NCBI RefSeq assembly: GCF_002105155.1
Contig: NW_019028980.1
Span: 868,001 to 932,000, forward strand
Reading direction: 5' to 3'
DNA: 64,000 nucleotides
Source: Lobosporangium transversale
Lineage: Eukaryota; Mortierellomycota; Mortierellomycetes; Mortierellales; Mortierellaceae
The translations under genes were made by a program, and so were the position numbers. This document shows, piece after piece, positions 46,301 through 58,798 of the stretch. The notes under the pieces are model-generated. The model was not told where the DNA came from, did not search any database, and saw only the letters and a program-made list of their open reading frames with translations. The first letter of the stretch is position 1; each line of letters begins with the position of its first letter.

Positions 46301-48937
46301 ACTTGACGACCCTCTGAGCGCTGTTGACGCCCATGTCGATCAACACCTTTGGCAAAACCTCATTGGGCCTACAGGCCTGCTCAAGGACAAGACACGTATC
46401 CTTGTTACCCACGCCATTCACCATTTGGAGCATGTGGATAGAATTGTTGTGATGAGGGATGGAAGGATTGCAGAGACAGGCGAATACAGCACTCTAATGG
46501 ATGCCAAAGCGTCGTTGTATCAACTGATCACGGATTATTCAGTTAACCAGGCCAAGAAGCGAAATGAGAAAAAAGGGGGTGAGGATTCTGTAGCGCAAGA
46601 TGACGAAGACTGCTCAACACGCGATGGCAATGAAAAGGAAGACGAAGTCAATGTAAAGAAAGATGACAAGGCTGAACTTGTCTCAGAGGAGAAGATGGTC
46701 TTTGGAAGTGTCTCGTTCAACGTGTATAAGATTTATTGCAAAGCAGCGTCGTATAAATGGTCTTTGGCAGTCGTTACTATGTTTGTTCTTGGCCAAGCTT
46801 TTCAGGTACATTTGTCTTTTACCAGAGACCTTTTCATATTTTTTATACATATACTATATCAATAGCTTAAACGTATACTTACCTTGCATCCCATTTCCGA
46901 TATGTTGGGCTTTTTCATGTATAGATTGGCACCAACCTTTGGTTGAAGTATTGGTCCAGTGTTGCAGGTCAAGGAAACCATACCGTTGGCGAATTTCTCG
47001 GTGTTTATGCTGCTCTCATCTTCGCCTATATGATCGCTAATGTTGCCTCAGGCTATACCACTATGGTTTTGGCTGCTATCCGCGCATCGACTCGCCTACA
47101 TGATCGTCTTTTGACCAAGATGCTGCGTTTGCCCATGTCTTTCTTTGACACTACGCCTCTTGGCCGTGTAGTCAATCGATTCAGCGGTGATATCTTCTCA
47201 ATTGATGAGTTGACTCCATGGAACTTTATCAACGTCCTTCTTTGCGCCTGCTCTGTTCTTGCTACAATTATTGTTATCGCAACTACAACTCCCGTCTTCT
47301 TGGCTCTAGTCCCTCCTTTGGTCATTGTTTACATCCTCACGCAGAATTATTACCTCAGGACCAGTCGACAGGTAAACAACCTTGATCCTATTTATGATGT
47401 CCATTACACAAGATAATATCTGTTTCCTTTGCTCTCTTAATCTTACTAACAAAAAAAAAAAAAACTTTTCCTAATTCCTAATTTGATAAATAGCTCAAGA
47501 GAATTGACTCTGTTTCAAAGTCACCAATTTATCAACATTTCAGTGAGACCCTCTCTGGAGTGACAACAATCCGTGCCTTGCGCGCTAACGAGCGCTTCAT
47601 CAAGGAGAATGCCAGTAAAGCCGACCAGGCTGCTAATGCTTTTTTCTCTTGGGTGGTTGCCAATCGCTGGCTACAGATCCGTCTGGAGCTCTTGGGTGCA
47701 ACAATTGTGTTGGCTTCAGCTCTCTTTGCTTGCCTGAGCAGAAACACATTGGGTTCAGGAAGTGTGGGATTGGCTTTGTCATATGCCTTAGCTGTCACGC
47801 AGGATATTACTTGGCTTGTTCGCAGCTATTGCGATCTTCAAAAGTAAGAATTATTAATTTAGTCCTCAACGATATCCTTTTCTTTATTTCAAACTTACAA
47901 ATCTTTTTTGTCTCTTTTTTTTTATATTGTGATAAAAAAAAAACACTTATAGTCAACTTGTTGCTGTTGAACGTGTCGACGAGTACGCCAATAAGAACCC
48001 AGAGGCTCCAGATGAGACCGATGCTCCTCTGCCCGAGAATTGGCCACAACATGGCCGTGTTGAGTTCCGTAATTACTCTGCTCGTTACCGTGAAGGATTA
48101 GATCTGGTAATCAAGAACATTTCATTCACTGTGGAGCCTGCTGAAAAAGTGGGTATCTGTGGTCGCACAGGCGCAGGTAAATCATCTCTTACCTTGGCTT
48201 TATTCCGTATCATTGAAGCTGCTAATAGCCATTGGGCTAAGGCTAGCCACAATGGAGTCGATAAGGATTTAGACTCATCTAAGGGAAAAGAGAAGCAGAA
48301 GGAGAAAAGAGAACAAGAGGGGGAAAATGAGATCAAAGATCTCGAGAAGGTCGAAGTGGAGGAAGATGGTGGATCTATCTGGATTGATGGCGTGGATATT
48401 TCAACTGTAGGGCTTACATACTTGCGTCAACACCTGGCAATTATTCCTCAGGATCCCACTCTCTTCGTCGGAACTATTCGTGAAAACCTGGATCCTTTCG
48501 GAGAGCTTCAAGATGCTGACTTGTGGGAGGCTTTAGAGCGTGCTCACTTGAAGGATCATATTTCGTCTCTTGCTGGTGGATTGTCTTTCAAAGTTTCACA
48601 GAACGGGGATAATTTCTCGGTGGGTCAACGTTCATTGATCTGTCTTGCTCGTGCACTTTTGCGCAAGAGCAAGATCTTGATCCTTGATGAGGCTACTGCT
48701 GCGGTAGATGTAGAGACAGATGAATTGATCCAGAAGACTATTCGTAAAGAGTTCAAGGACCGCACCATCCTGACAATTGCGCATCGTATCAAAACTATTA
48801 TGGATTCCGACAAGATCTTGGTGCTCGAAAAGGGTCGTGTCGAGGAGTACGAGTCGCCAAGAACTTTGCTCCAGCGTCCCAGCTCTCTGTTCTATAAGCT
48901 TGCGCAACAGGCTGGCGAGATCAAAGATGCGGACTAA
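43328..48937 (+). CDS. MRP-type ABC transporter (ABCC family, full length with TMD0)
   Basis: Nine exons: 43328-43366, 43494-43778, 43899-44767, 44869-44998, 45120-45884, 46014-46805, 46925-47371, 47494-47843, 47953-48937; 4662 nt, 1553 residues. Order is TMD0 (starting [18 protein letters not shown], typical MRP1/YCF1), TMD1, NBD1, TMD2, NBD2. NBD1 has Walker [11 protein letters not shown], signature [14 protein letters not shown] and Walker [14 protein letters not shown]2 has [10 protein letters not shown], a divergent signature [15 protein letters not shown] and [10 protein letters not shown]. The Asp at the catalytic position of NBD1 and the Glu in NBD2 are the usual ABCC asymmetry. Both NBDs carry long Lys/Glu-rich insertions. 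It should export glutathione conjugates or other organic anions across the vacuolar or plasma membrane; location and substrate are inferred. Confidence 0.95.
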
Positions 48938-48947
48938 TAAGCAAGCT

Positions 48948-48980
<33 letters not shown>

Positions 48981-49071
48981 CTATCACAATCTCAAATCTT
49001 ATATCACTACAGCCAAAATTCCATCAAGCATAGAACACAATATATACCTTAATAAACACACAAAATTGACT

Positions 49072-49120
<49 letters not shown>

Positions 49121-49232
49121 ACTCCAGTTGTTTTGTCAAAAAAATAAAAAGACAAATGTTCAATGCGCCAATGAATACAAATATGAATTCTTGTTTATAT
49201 CGTAAATGTATTTTTCTCAATGCTCAAAAACT
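48938..49232. other. Convergent 3' region with a poly(T)-poly(A) fold-back
   Basis: T-run at 48950-48976, then T(21) at 49071-49091 directly followed by A(28) at 49092-49119, able to form a 21-bp hairpin. It lies between the stop codons of two convergent genes. Confidence 0.7.
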
Positions 49233-50560
49233 CTAATATACTTCCTGTGGTTGCTGCATTTGCTGCTGCTTCTCTTCCTCTTCCTCCTCCTCCTCCTCCT
49301 CGTGTTGATACTCTTTTTCCCCCTGTTGGTCCTGGGAAATAGATGACTGATACTCTAAAATAGCCTGTGGCGCTCCTGGTGTGACCTCGAGCATTGATCC
49401 AAACCCCTCTCCACCCTGTGGTGCACTTACAGGTCTCTTTGGCTTAAGTGGTCCTGGTAAAGGTAGCCCGGGGCTATAGTTGTTATTAAATCCTTGTGGG
49501 TAGGTCGGTGACGATGGGACTGCATTAAGGTAATCAGACCCTGAGGATATCATGGAGGCATGCTTCATACCATAAGAATCATGATATTGGTCTCCTTCTT
49601 CTCCATAACTGTTAGGCGAATAGTATCCTCTGAAATTAGTGATGGTCTGAGGGTCATTAGGACGGTGTTCAGAATCAACTATTATGTCCTTGGAGTATAC
49701 AGAGGGCTCTTCTTCTAATATCACCCCATGTTGCCGGGGTGGAGGAGGGTAATAGGGTACGGCAGATCCCGAAGTTGTATCGCTTAGATAGGATTGCCGA
49801 GCCAGGTTGTAGTAATCCCCATTAGTGCTGAATGATCCATCATGCCCGTTTCCTCCGTATTCTGAGCCCGTCATCAAGAATTGTAGACTTGTAGGCGTGG
49901 TGAGCTCTGGATTACCTGTGCTGCCAGCAGGGCTCCCATCAGTGCTTCGTCTATGGTTCAGCAGAGCCTCAGGGCTGTGCTTCATCGTATGAAGATTCGA
50001 AACGGATGGCGGTCCCCCTTGATTATTATAATGTCCATGCTCCACCATATCTCCACTAAAATGGCCAGTACCTGATACATCCCCCATATCTCCTGATGCA
50101 TTTTCATGCTTCTTCTTGTTCCTTCTGCGTCTTTTCATTTGTATAAAAGCCAACAACAATATCAATACAACACAACCAACAACGATTCCAACAATAGCTC
50201 CTGTCGATAACCCTGATTTTCTAGGCACATTAGTTCCTTCTTTTGAGGCTCCAGCGAGAGCATCCGAGGGTGTGTACTTCGATAGCCACGTCTTACTGGA
50301 GAGCGAAAATAATAATAGCGCCTCAGCCGCCGTAGGTACACCGTTGAGAGTATTGGGGTTCATGTAAAAACCTCCCCAAATGATGAGCGAGTCGTCGACA
50401 ATAGTGCAAGCTGTGTTACCTCGGCTGCGCCCTGAATACTGTGTGGCTGTCCATGCCCATGATTTGGTATCCAGCATATATACATTTGGATCGGCATCGC
50501 CATCCCCCGTGAAACCTCCAAAGACTGCTACCAATGACCCATTAGCATCTAGGAAGAAGG

Positions 50561-50594
<34 letters not shown>

Positions 50595-51524
50595 ATGACT
50601 TGTTTACTTCAACACTAGAATTATTTAAAGAAGAAGAGAAAAAAAAAAAAGCGCTTACTACTTGCAGCACAAGCGGAGAACAGGATGTAAGGAAATGACC
50701 CAGTAGTTGCCTGTTGATATGGTGGACAGAACCTCACCTTCAATGTTAGTAGTTTTCCATTGTTAAATATTAATCCTACTGTCAGCCAGCAATGAGCCCG
50801 TCCTTACCTGAAAAGCCCATACTTCTGTCTCCGGATGGTATAAATACACACCACGAACGATTGTCTTATTCAGGTTTGTTCCTCCAATAACCATCATGGC
50901 ATCCAATCCTGGAACCCACACTGCTGAATAGGTGGCAATATATTGTGGTCCAGATAATGGTGTCGTAGTCTCTTTCAACACTCTTGTCGAAGGGTCATAG
51001 ATATCAAAGTCATTTGAATAGGTTTCACCGCCCGGTCCAGCATCACCACCTAAAATATAGTTCTTGTTTGCTTTCGGGTTCGTTACGACCGAGAAATCAC
51101 GGCGAGAGTTATCTTTCAGTTCAGTAGGGTTAGACTTGAATGCCCATCTATTGGAAGCGATATCGAAAATGTAGATCCATGATGAAGGAACTGCATTTGA
51201 ATCTGCGCCAGTATCGCGCCCAAATGTGATAAAACTCTTGTTGTCAGCAGAATAACCTGCGGAATGGTATGCATTTGCATCCCCAATGGGAAGATTTGCC
51301 CAAGCTGGCTGACTGGTTGACCATGAAGTGGTTAGGTCTAGTGCCCAAAACTGCTGAAGTAAGTTATCGCCTGACGTGGCTCCGCCTTGAATGTAAAAGG
51401 TATTTCCAACCCTTGCAAAAGCAGCACCGCCACAAGGCTGTGGCTGGCCTTGAGCAAAAAATAAGAAGCAGCAAGCTGAGAAAATGGCGAAAAATGACTG
51501 TTTTAAACGCTGCATGACATGCAT
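49233..51524 (-). CDS. Kelch-repeat cell-surface protein with one membrane span
   Basis: Exons in transcript order: 51524-50808, 50737-50659, 50548-49233; 2112 nt, 703 residues. The chosen start (MHVMQRLKQS) leads straight into a signal peptide (FFAIFSACCFLFFAQG); a second ATG three codons later at 51515 would serve equally. The ectodomain (about 30-365) is a kelch-type propeller: GNTFYIQGGATSG, SFITFGRDTG, NYILGGDAGPGG, AMMVIGGTNLN, LVAVFGGFTGDG, SLIIWGGF. A span GAIVGIVVGCVVLILLLAFI ends in KRRRRNKKK, then a cytoplasmic tail of about 270 residues rich in Ser, Pro, Tyr and Gly that ends in Glu and Gln runs. This single-pass kelch architecture is common in Mortierella-type fungi, where its role is not known; a surface receptor or adhesion role is a guess. 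Confidence 0.88.
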
Positions 51525-53244
51525 GATGTGTGTTTTTGTGAAAAATATTAAAAAAAAAAAGGGAGAAAGAATTGTTGTTTGTTGTTGATGTCTGGATGGT
51601 AGTTTACAATATCCAAGCAATAATGTCCACGGGTTGCAACCAAAGTTTGTATCACTTGTCAGGATTTTTTTTTTTTTTTGTCTATAATAAAAGCACAATA
51701 TGAATTTTGTAGACGTGTAAAACAATTTGCTTGGATTAACGTAATGACAATGAAGTATATTAGCTTGGGTAGTGTCAAAGAAACCAAAGAACAACATTAA
51801 GGCGTGGAGCGAGGCATAAATGAAGAGCGAGGATATTCCAAATTCCAAAAGAGGAAAGAGAAAGATCACAAACAAAGAAGGACAATTTGAGAAGGATCTG
51901 CTCAAACAGAAAGAAGAAGAAAAGATGAGGAGATGAAGGAAGGGAGGGTAGCGGGAAAAGAAAAAAGGGAGAAGGGAGAGAAAGGAAGAGAAAGAGAGGA
52001 GAGAGTTATTCAAAAGAAGGATGTGTAGGCGGTGACAAACTGTCGAAAGGAGAGAAAAGACTTTCAAGAAAGAAAGGCAAAATCAACTGAAGAGGCGTCG
52101 AAGAGTGTTTAAAAATAAAAAGACCCTATCTGCTGGCTGGCGCGTAGTAATTATATAGTTATCCCTCACCTTTGCTTTGCTTTCTTGCTTACTTTTTGTA
52201 GGTCGACTAAGCTTGTTAATAACGGGCTCCTACTTTTAAATACATCCAACTACTGAAACGATGCTTGCGCAAGGGAAAAAAAAAAAAAAAAAAAAGAAAA
52301 ACTCTGACATCTTTTATTTTCCCATTGGCTTGCAGTGGATAATGAATGAAAGCGCACTAATCACAATATCAGCATTTCTGTTACGGTCTTGGTCTTGAGC
52401 CTGGGCTAGGGCTGATGATTCTCTTACTTGAGGAAAAAAAAAAGGCCATTGCTTCCTGGGCCTCTTAGAATTACTCCAGTGTTAGGCATGACAAGGTTCT
52501 ACACTTTTTTTTTCAATGCCAAATTGCTTGCTCATTCCGGATGCCTTTACCCTGCTGGTGTATCCTTTCCCGATCAGAGATGATTCCCCCTGCCTGCGCC
52601 TTTATCTTCCCCTGTCATGGTATTAGTCATGTTGACTTTATTAATAAAAAAGAAAAAGGTGAAATGAGCCTAAAAATAACTATGATATCCTTCCAAACTC
52701 GGCTTGTAGGACGCACTGCCTCAATGCTCGACTCAATATTGCGGTGAAGCGCTTCTTCTAGTGTCTATTACAGACAAGAAAAAAAGAAAATATTTATTGA
52801 CAGGAATTACAAGGTTACTAAGATACAGTTTTTTTTTAAATTTTCAACAATGTGTGAAATAGAGAGAAATGACGTGCCTGTACATGATGCTTATAGGTCA
52901 AAAAAAAATGCGTTGCCTGTGATTGGAGGAAAGAAAAACAGAGTTGAAATCGGTGGACTGTGCGTAGTCTTTTACTCGTGGGCAAATAAGCCGAACAAGG
53001 CTTTAAGAGGAGACAATGCAAAAAAGCCGCCAGCAGGTGATCATTTGGAATATGCTCTGTTAGGAAGAGTTGGAACGGGTCCCACAGCAGCCAGGCGAAA
53101 AATTTCTCGGACAAATTCACAAGCGATTTTTTTCCATCCTTTTCTTTTTCTTTCTTTTTTACACACCACACTTCTCTTTACAGTTTGCCTTTAAACTTTC
53201 CCAAGCACATTTGAGAACCTCTTCATCTCTTTTTATTAATAAAC
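51525..53244. other. Divergent intergenic region
   Basis: The kelch gene's leader is purine-rich on the plus strand (51900-52010, GA-rich). A/T runs are at 51666-51680 and 52276-52295. Open frames at 52541-52747 and 52850-53194 have no recognisable features. No gene supported. Confidence 0.45.
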
Positions 53245-54288
53245 ATGCACACGTTAGTATTCCCTCAACCGGTTTCGGTCCCTTTGATCCTCCCACGACG
53301 ATTTTCTCTTCCTAATCACTGCCGCAGTCAAAAGGATGGCTCTTGCCACTCGTACTGGCCAGCAGAAGAAAGGACGTGGACGCAAAAATATATCTATCTT
53401 GGTGGGGATGGGAATATTAAAAACCATAATAATGATAGTTACTTTTATTACACAACCAGCAATAACAGTAACCCCTCCCCAGCATCGCAATATCCAGGTA
53501 TGGTATCTGGATCACCATCACCCTCGTCAACGCCACCATTATCACCATCATCCTTTGGACCTTCACCATCACAGACTAGTCACCGTAATCGCTATCGTCG
53601 CCACTCACTTGGCTCGAGCTCCTCTTGGATGATTGCCCCACCCCGGCATGCATTACATATGCCGGTGATGAAAATCAAGCCCGAGATCTTACGGAATGAA
53701 AGGCATCAACGTGAGATCCGCCGACTTTTGCGTGATGGGCGCGAGGAAGCGGTGATGCGGAGGCGAAATATCCAAAATTTCATGGATACTAGTGAGGACG
53801 AGGATGAAGACACCATGGAGATGTCGGGCATCATGCCGACGATAGACTTTGGTGGCTTCAGAGCAAAAGAAAGGCGTGAGAAGGTATTTTCTTAATAAAA
53901 ATTGATGGCGCAGCACATCAAAATCGTGGCGGCCAAATTAAGTAATGATGATGTAATATTATTTTATTTTACTTCATTTCATTATTATATATATTATATT
54001 TTCATTAATTCTGAACTCTAGGAGCGTGAGCTCGAGGAGGTCCGACGGGAGTGGCTGGGCATGGTAAGGCGTTGTTCACAAGAGGAACAACAACAGCAAC
54101 AACAGCAACAACAGCAACAGCAGCCACAAAACCAAGTTGCAGGTGGGTCACTGCAAAATTCAGGCCTTGTAGGAGGCGCAGTAACTGCTGCCACTCCATC
54201 AAGTAGCTCTGGTCAGCGGCGGCGTCCATACCGCGGCTGTAAAGGTATCCCTTGGATAGTAAAACGGGCATCTATGATGTCCTTTTAG
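53245..54288 (+). CDS. Hypothetical charged protein with polyQ tract
   Basis: Two exons, 53245-53883 and 54022-54288, joined phase 0 to give 301 residues. The N-terminal half is Asn/Ser/Pro/His-rich and disordered. Residues about 140-240 are helical and highly charged (KPEILRNERHQREIRRLLRD, EEAVMRRRNIQNFMDTSEDE), followed by GFRAKERREKERELEEVRRE across the splice, a Gln run of about 11, and a basic end (GQRRRPYRG, IPWIVKRASMM). A nuclear or coiled-coil protein seems likely; I recognise no family. The start is the first in-frame ATG; an ATG at 53336 is in another frame. Confidence 0.6.
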
Positions 54289-55826
54289 AGAGTTCAGCTT
54301 CCTGGATACATGCCAAGGAAGTAAAAACCAATAGAAAATATAATAGAATTAATAAAAATAATAACAATAATAATCATAATCATATAACATATAAAATCAT
54401 TTATCGAGCTAAATCACCACGATGCACTACGCTCACCTTTCACTTGCCTCCACTCTATGCATCTACTTCTGCTCCCATCCCCTCCCTTCAGCCTATAGAT
54501 AAGCAAAAACACCAAGTGTCTACCTCTTTTATTTTCTACTTCCTTCCTAATTTCTTCTTTTTAATAGAGGCGTGTTGCTGAGTTTCCAAAGATAGTTGTT
54601 TAATCGAGATAAGCTTTTTTTTTTTTTTTTTTTTTTTTTTTCATCGACTACAGACCCAAGTTCTAGTCTCTAAGGACAACGGTATCATATTAAACCGCTA
54701 GGATATGAAGCTATTGGGCCCCACGAGTATCTCATTAGCGCACGTTGCCTCTGTGCCAACTGCACCAGTTTCTTGGAATCAGTCCTACCAAGGCCAAGAT
54801 AATGCTGTAGATGCGAGTCAGTGATCTTCGCCAGCGCGTTTTTTTTTTAGCAGTGTACCGAAGCTCAGATATTCCGTTTACCGGCAGACTTTACTGGTGC
54901 GATGCACTACTGGTCTACAACCAGCGGTATGATATATTCCAACACAAAAATACCCTGTTACACCTTTGGTAGACTATGGCAGCAATGAAGAGCTCGAGAC
55001 AACAATGACTGGATAATCGACCCTTCCTTCATAGATTCATAAGCGAAATAACCACAGTTATTCTGTTCTCGAGATATGGCGGTGCCCATTCTTCAACCTA
55101 CAGACATTTGACTTGTTACAAATCAAAAAATAGGATATAGTGAGTCTTAATGAACTCAGTCAAGCCTATCCATTATTAGTTGATAACTTTCCCAAACTGA
55201 CGTAGGAAAGTAAACCTAATAAAAAAACTCTGTTCTGTCATCGATACGATTGGGTCAGGTACGCTGTATCAGATGAGAGGAGTTTGACTGTGGAGACATT
55301 GCTGGATGATCTGCCATTGCTGGATAAACTTAGCGTGAACAGTCATTGCTGGGTTTGGTTATTCAGGAATAACCCGCTCATTCTATAAGAGCAATAGACA
55401 TTCATGTGTGTTACACTAAATGAATTAATACACATGTCAATGCGTAACCAAAGGACGGTTAAACATTCGCCTTTGGAATGATCGTGTGCAACGGATTAGT
55501 TCTCCACAAGTCTTTCCCTTCGCTTCTCTCCCTTCATTCTTTCCTTCCTTCCTTCCTTCATTCCTTCCTTCCTTCATTCCTTCCTTCCTTCATTCCTTCC
55601 TCTTCCGTTCTCCCGTCACTATCGGCTGTGTCATTGTTGGATCTTCACATATCCTCCATTCCTTACCTAGATCCTTATCCTCTCTTCCTTCTCTGTCTCG
55701 ATTATGTGTAACCCTTATTTCATTTAACGCATTTATATTTAACGTCCATTCCAATTCATTCCATTTCATTGCATTTCATTGTATTGCATTCCATTTCATT
55801 CCATTCTTTTTTCTTTTATTAAATAC
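54289..55826. other. Intergenic region upstream of the AIG1-like gene
   Basis: T-run at 54616-54641; a TTCC/CATTCC array at about 55538-55606; degenerate ATTCCATTTC repeats at 55745-55805. No open frame with a domain and no tRNA-like fold that I could see. Confidence 0.45.
55538..55606 (+). repeat. Tetranucleotide (TTCC)n array with CATTCC interruptions
   Basis: Runs of TTCCTTCCTTCC separated by CATTCC. It produces Phe/Leu/Pro/Ser reading frames that are not genes. Confidence 0.85.
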
Positions 55827-56384
55827 ATGGCAGGGGCCGTTGCAAGAGCCTTAAGGCTCGATCAATTCGAACCCGATAGGATTGTGACCTCTAACCTGGT
55901 CCGTCCATTGACTCTTGCTATCTTGCGAGGCATCTTTACGCTCTACAATTTGATCGTGATCATCACTGTTTGGGCTACATCCAAATCTGCGGTCAAATAC
56001 CTGATGTACTTCACTAACCTGTCCTATTTTGGACTCACAGCCTACCTAGTTGTAAGTTCTTCCCCTTTTCATTGTTTCAATTTTTGATCGCGTAATGTGT
56101 GCAGCACATACGCAAAGCTTCGATCATTATTTTTATTTTTATTATTATTGTTATTGTTATTATTATTATTTTGTATGCAGAAGAGCCATGAGTGGTTTTC
56201 CCATGCCTCGAATGTTCCTCGGAGCCCAATAATAAACCTTGAAAGGATTATTTTTTCTTGTTATTGCGAAGACATCACGCGAGCGGAATTGCAAATATCC
56301 GATTTAGCATCACTTCACTCAAACCCCGAAAAAAAAAAAGATTGATTACAAACGCATTATGTTATTATTCTAACATTCCCTGTC

Positions 56385-56420
<36 letters not shown>

Positions 56421-57038
56421 CCTTCATTTCATGTTCCGGATAAAAAGAGCACCACTTTATGGTCATTTGGATACTTGAGGCGACCAGTTCATGAGCGCGC
56501 GCAGTGGCTCAAGAGTGGATCACCATGGTGGGGCTGGACCCATTGGTTGTTATACGCCACTGTTGTCACTTTCCACATCATCGTCCCCATTGTCTTTTGG
56601 ACAATGCTCAACAAATCAAATGAAGACCTAGAAAACATGTCGACGCTTCATTCATGGACGAATGCTTCTGTTCACGCCGTTGATGGCGCCTCTGCGATCT
56701 TTGAACTTGTATTCAACCGTCATTTCCTGAAACCCATGCATTCGCTTTTCGTTGCAGGTATCATGATTCTTTACATGCTCTTGACGTTTGTTGTGCATGC
56801 GACAGAAGGAATATGGGTCTATCCATTCTTAGATTGGGACCAAGGCCCCATTGCTGCAGCATACTATCTGGGCGTTGCCGTAGCTCTATTTATCATCTAT
56901 TTCGTCCTGTTGGTCTTGCATAACTACCGGAACAAGTGCTTGGCAGGACGATGTGCCAAAGTCAATCATGATCAACCATTGGAGTCACTTCACAACCAAC
57001 AACATCAACAGCATGATGAGGAGAAGGGAGGGTCTTAA
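55827..57038 (+). CDS. FAR-17a/AIG1-like multipass membrane protein
   Basis: Exons 55827-56051 and 56448-57038, both phase 0, giving 271 residues. About six membrane segments are seen: LAILRGIFTLYNLIVIITVW, the YFTNLSYFGLTAYLV segment, WLLYATVVTFHIIVPIVFW, SVHAVDGASAIFELVF, SLFVAGIMILYMLLTFVVHA and YYLGVAVALFIIYFVLLVL. EGIWVYPFLDW is typical of the family. Human AIG1 and ADTRP are Thr/His hydrolases of branched fatty acid esters; the Thr in YFTNLSYFG and the His in ASVHAVDG are plausible equivalents (inference). The C-terminus is His/Gln-rich and cytosolic. The intron is long (396 nt) and holds a poly(T) tract; a small extra exon inside it cannot be excluded. Confidence 0.82.
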
Positions 57039-57261
57039 ATGGGGTTTCGATATGTTAAATGCATTAATGGATTAAACAAGTAAAAGATAAAAAAAAAATA
57101 AAAAATAAAAAAAAAAAAACTCCTATCTATGTAAACTACTATCATTATTATTATCATCGCTATTGCTATCATTATATATATTATTATATTTCTTATTCGA
57201 AAAATATACTGTAGAGCATAAATCAACTGCCCAACGCTTCACTCTTCTTTTCCGCCTTTTT

Positions 57262-57981
57262 TTAAGGGTGAAATGAGTGTGTGATCTGAATGCCATCTTG
57301 CCTCATGGCTGGTCGATGTCCCTCACCTGCTGGTTCGGATGAGCCTGTTTGCCTATTAGAGGAAGTCGGTCCGGTAGCATAACGTATATCACTGTTTCCA
57401 TGACCACTCTCGCTACTGTTATTATTATTATATGTTTGATGATTGCCTGGCTCATTACTATTACTATTGTGACTGTTGTTAAGACTTCTGGTATGATTAG
57501 AGCTGTTGCTATTATTGTTTTTGGTGTTGGCTGTGTTGTTATTGTCGTCAATTGCGTTATTGTTATTGTCTTGAGCAGCTCCTGATCCTTTTCCTGAACT
57601 ATTGGACTTTGTGTCTCGCCCTTCCAGAGCTGCGATCTCAGCGGCCGTCAAAAATCGTCCACCCGGTCCACGTGGGCGTCTCATTGCGTGCAAGTGGCGC
57701 GACTCGTGCATAAACTATAAAAATACAAAGTTAATATCTGTAAGAAAAAAAAAAGACAGAAAAGAAGGGAAGAAAACAGATGGACATGTCCCCAACCCAG
57801 AAAGCGGACTATGGATAGGGAGCAAGGTAAAAAAAAAGACAACGGAAAGGGGGCCGCTCACAAACACATGGAGAGCTGATGTCTTTTTTTTTTTTTTTTC
57901 TTTTTTTCCCATGCATGTTCATAACCCCAATCTCTCTCCCCGTCCTTTGCTTGTCTGGATCCCATTCTATTCAACGTTTTC

Positions 57982-58018
<37 letters not shown>

Positions 58019-58798
58019 TTACCTTGCGACCACGCTGCATTAAACGGTTCTGGGCCTCGAGGTTTGCACGAGCAGCTCTCCTTTTGAGGATTCGATGGTA
58101 CTGGTTATATGGGCATTATCATCATCGACATCATAAAAATATATATTTTTATAAAAAAAATAAAATAGAATAAAAGTTAGATTGAATTAGCTAGAGCCCC
58201 TGTTGGGCGTTTGCTCGCCAATGAATTTTTCTGTCGCAATGAATGTAGACCAATAATTTGGACTATTGGATTCGCGTTAATAAAGAAAGAGAAGGGAGCA
58301 CTCAAGCTATGCATACAATCAATCAGAAAAAAAAAGAGAGAGATCCGATTTACTAGTCTACTAGACTGTCCTTTTCGTTCATCATCATTTCCTTATCTCT
58401 TGCTCACCTGTTTAGCATTAACATATAAAGGTTCTTCGGGTTCTTCGATTCTTGGAGAAGCAACCTGTCCGATCATATACCCAGGTGGCATCATACTCTG
58501 AAATAGGCGAAATACAAAAGTACAAATAAAAAAAATAAAAAAAATAAAAAAAAAAGGTTATTAGTTTCAGTTGTTGAAATAGGTTTTTTAAAAAAAAAAA
58601 AAAAAAGTGCAGGTTGTAGCATACAGGGTCTACAACAATAACACTTGGGTATGGGCCAGGAATGGGTTCGAAGCGATGTCCCGATGGAGCTGATCTGGCC
58701 TCTGCATGATGTGTAGAAGAAGGTTGGGATGTGTGTGGTCGAGGGGAATGAGAGGAATGTTCTTGTGACGGAGAAGTCATCCTAGAGGCCTGTGTCAT
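57262..58798 (-). CDS. hap2: CCAAT-binding factor subunit Hap2 / NF-YA
   Basis: Exons in transcript order: 58798-58625, 58497-58408, 58100-58023, 57714-57262; 795 nt, 264 residues. The CBF-B/NF-YA core is split over three exons: EEPLYVNAKQ (subunit-association segment start), YHRILKRRAARANLEAQNRL and MQRGRK (association helix and linker), and FMHESRHLHAMRRPRGPGGR (DNA-binding segment). It binds CCAAT together with Hap3 and Hap5, and in fungi controls respiration, iron and nitrogen genes. The N-terminus is Ser/Pro/His-rich and short; the C-terminal 110 residues are an Asn/Ser-rich low-complexity tail. Start ATG 58798 is the first in frame after the CT-type leader. Identification is certain from the core. 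Confidence 0.95.

Noticed and set aside
54640-55480. Possible tRNA gene
   Set aside because: No A-box and B-box pair or acceptor stem could be found by eye.
56181-56345. Possible extra exon of the AIG1-like gene after TATGCAG
   Set aside because: The peptide does not resemble the family, and direct joining 56051 to 56448 keeps frame and gives a continuous membrane topology.
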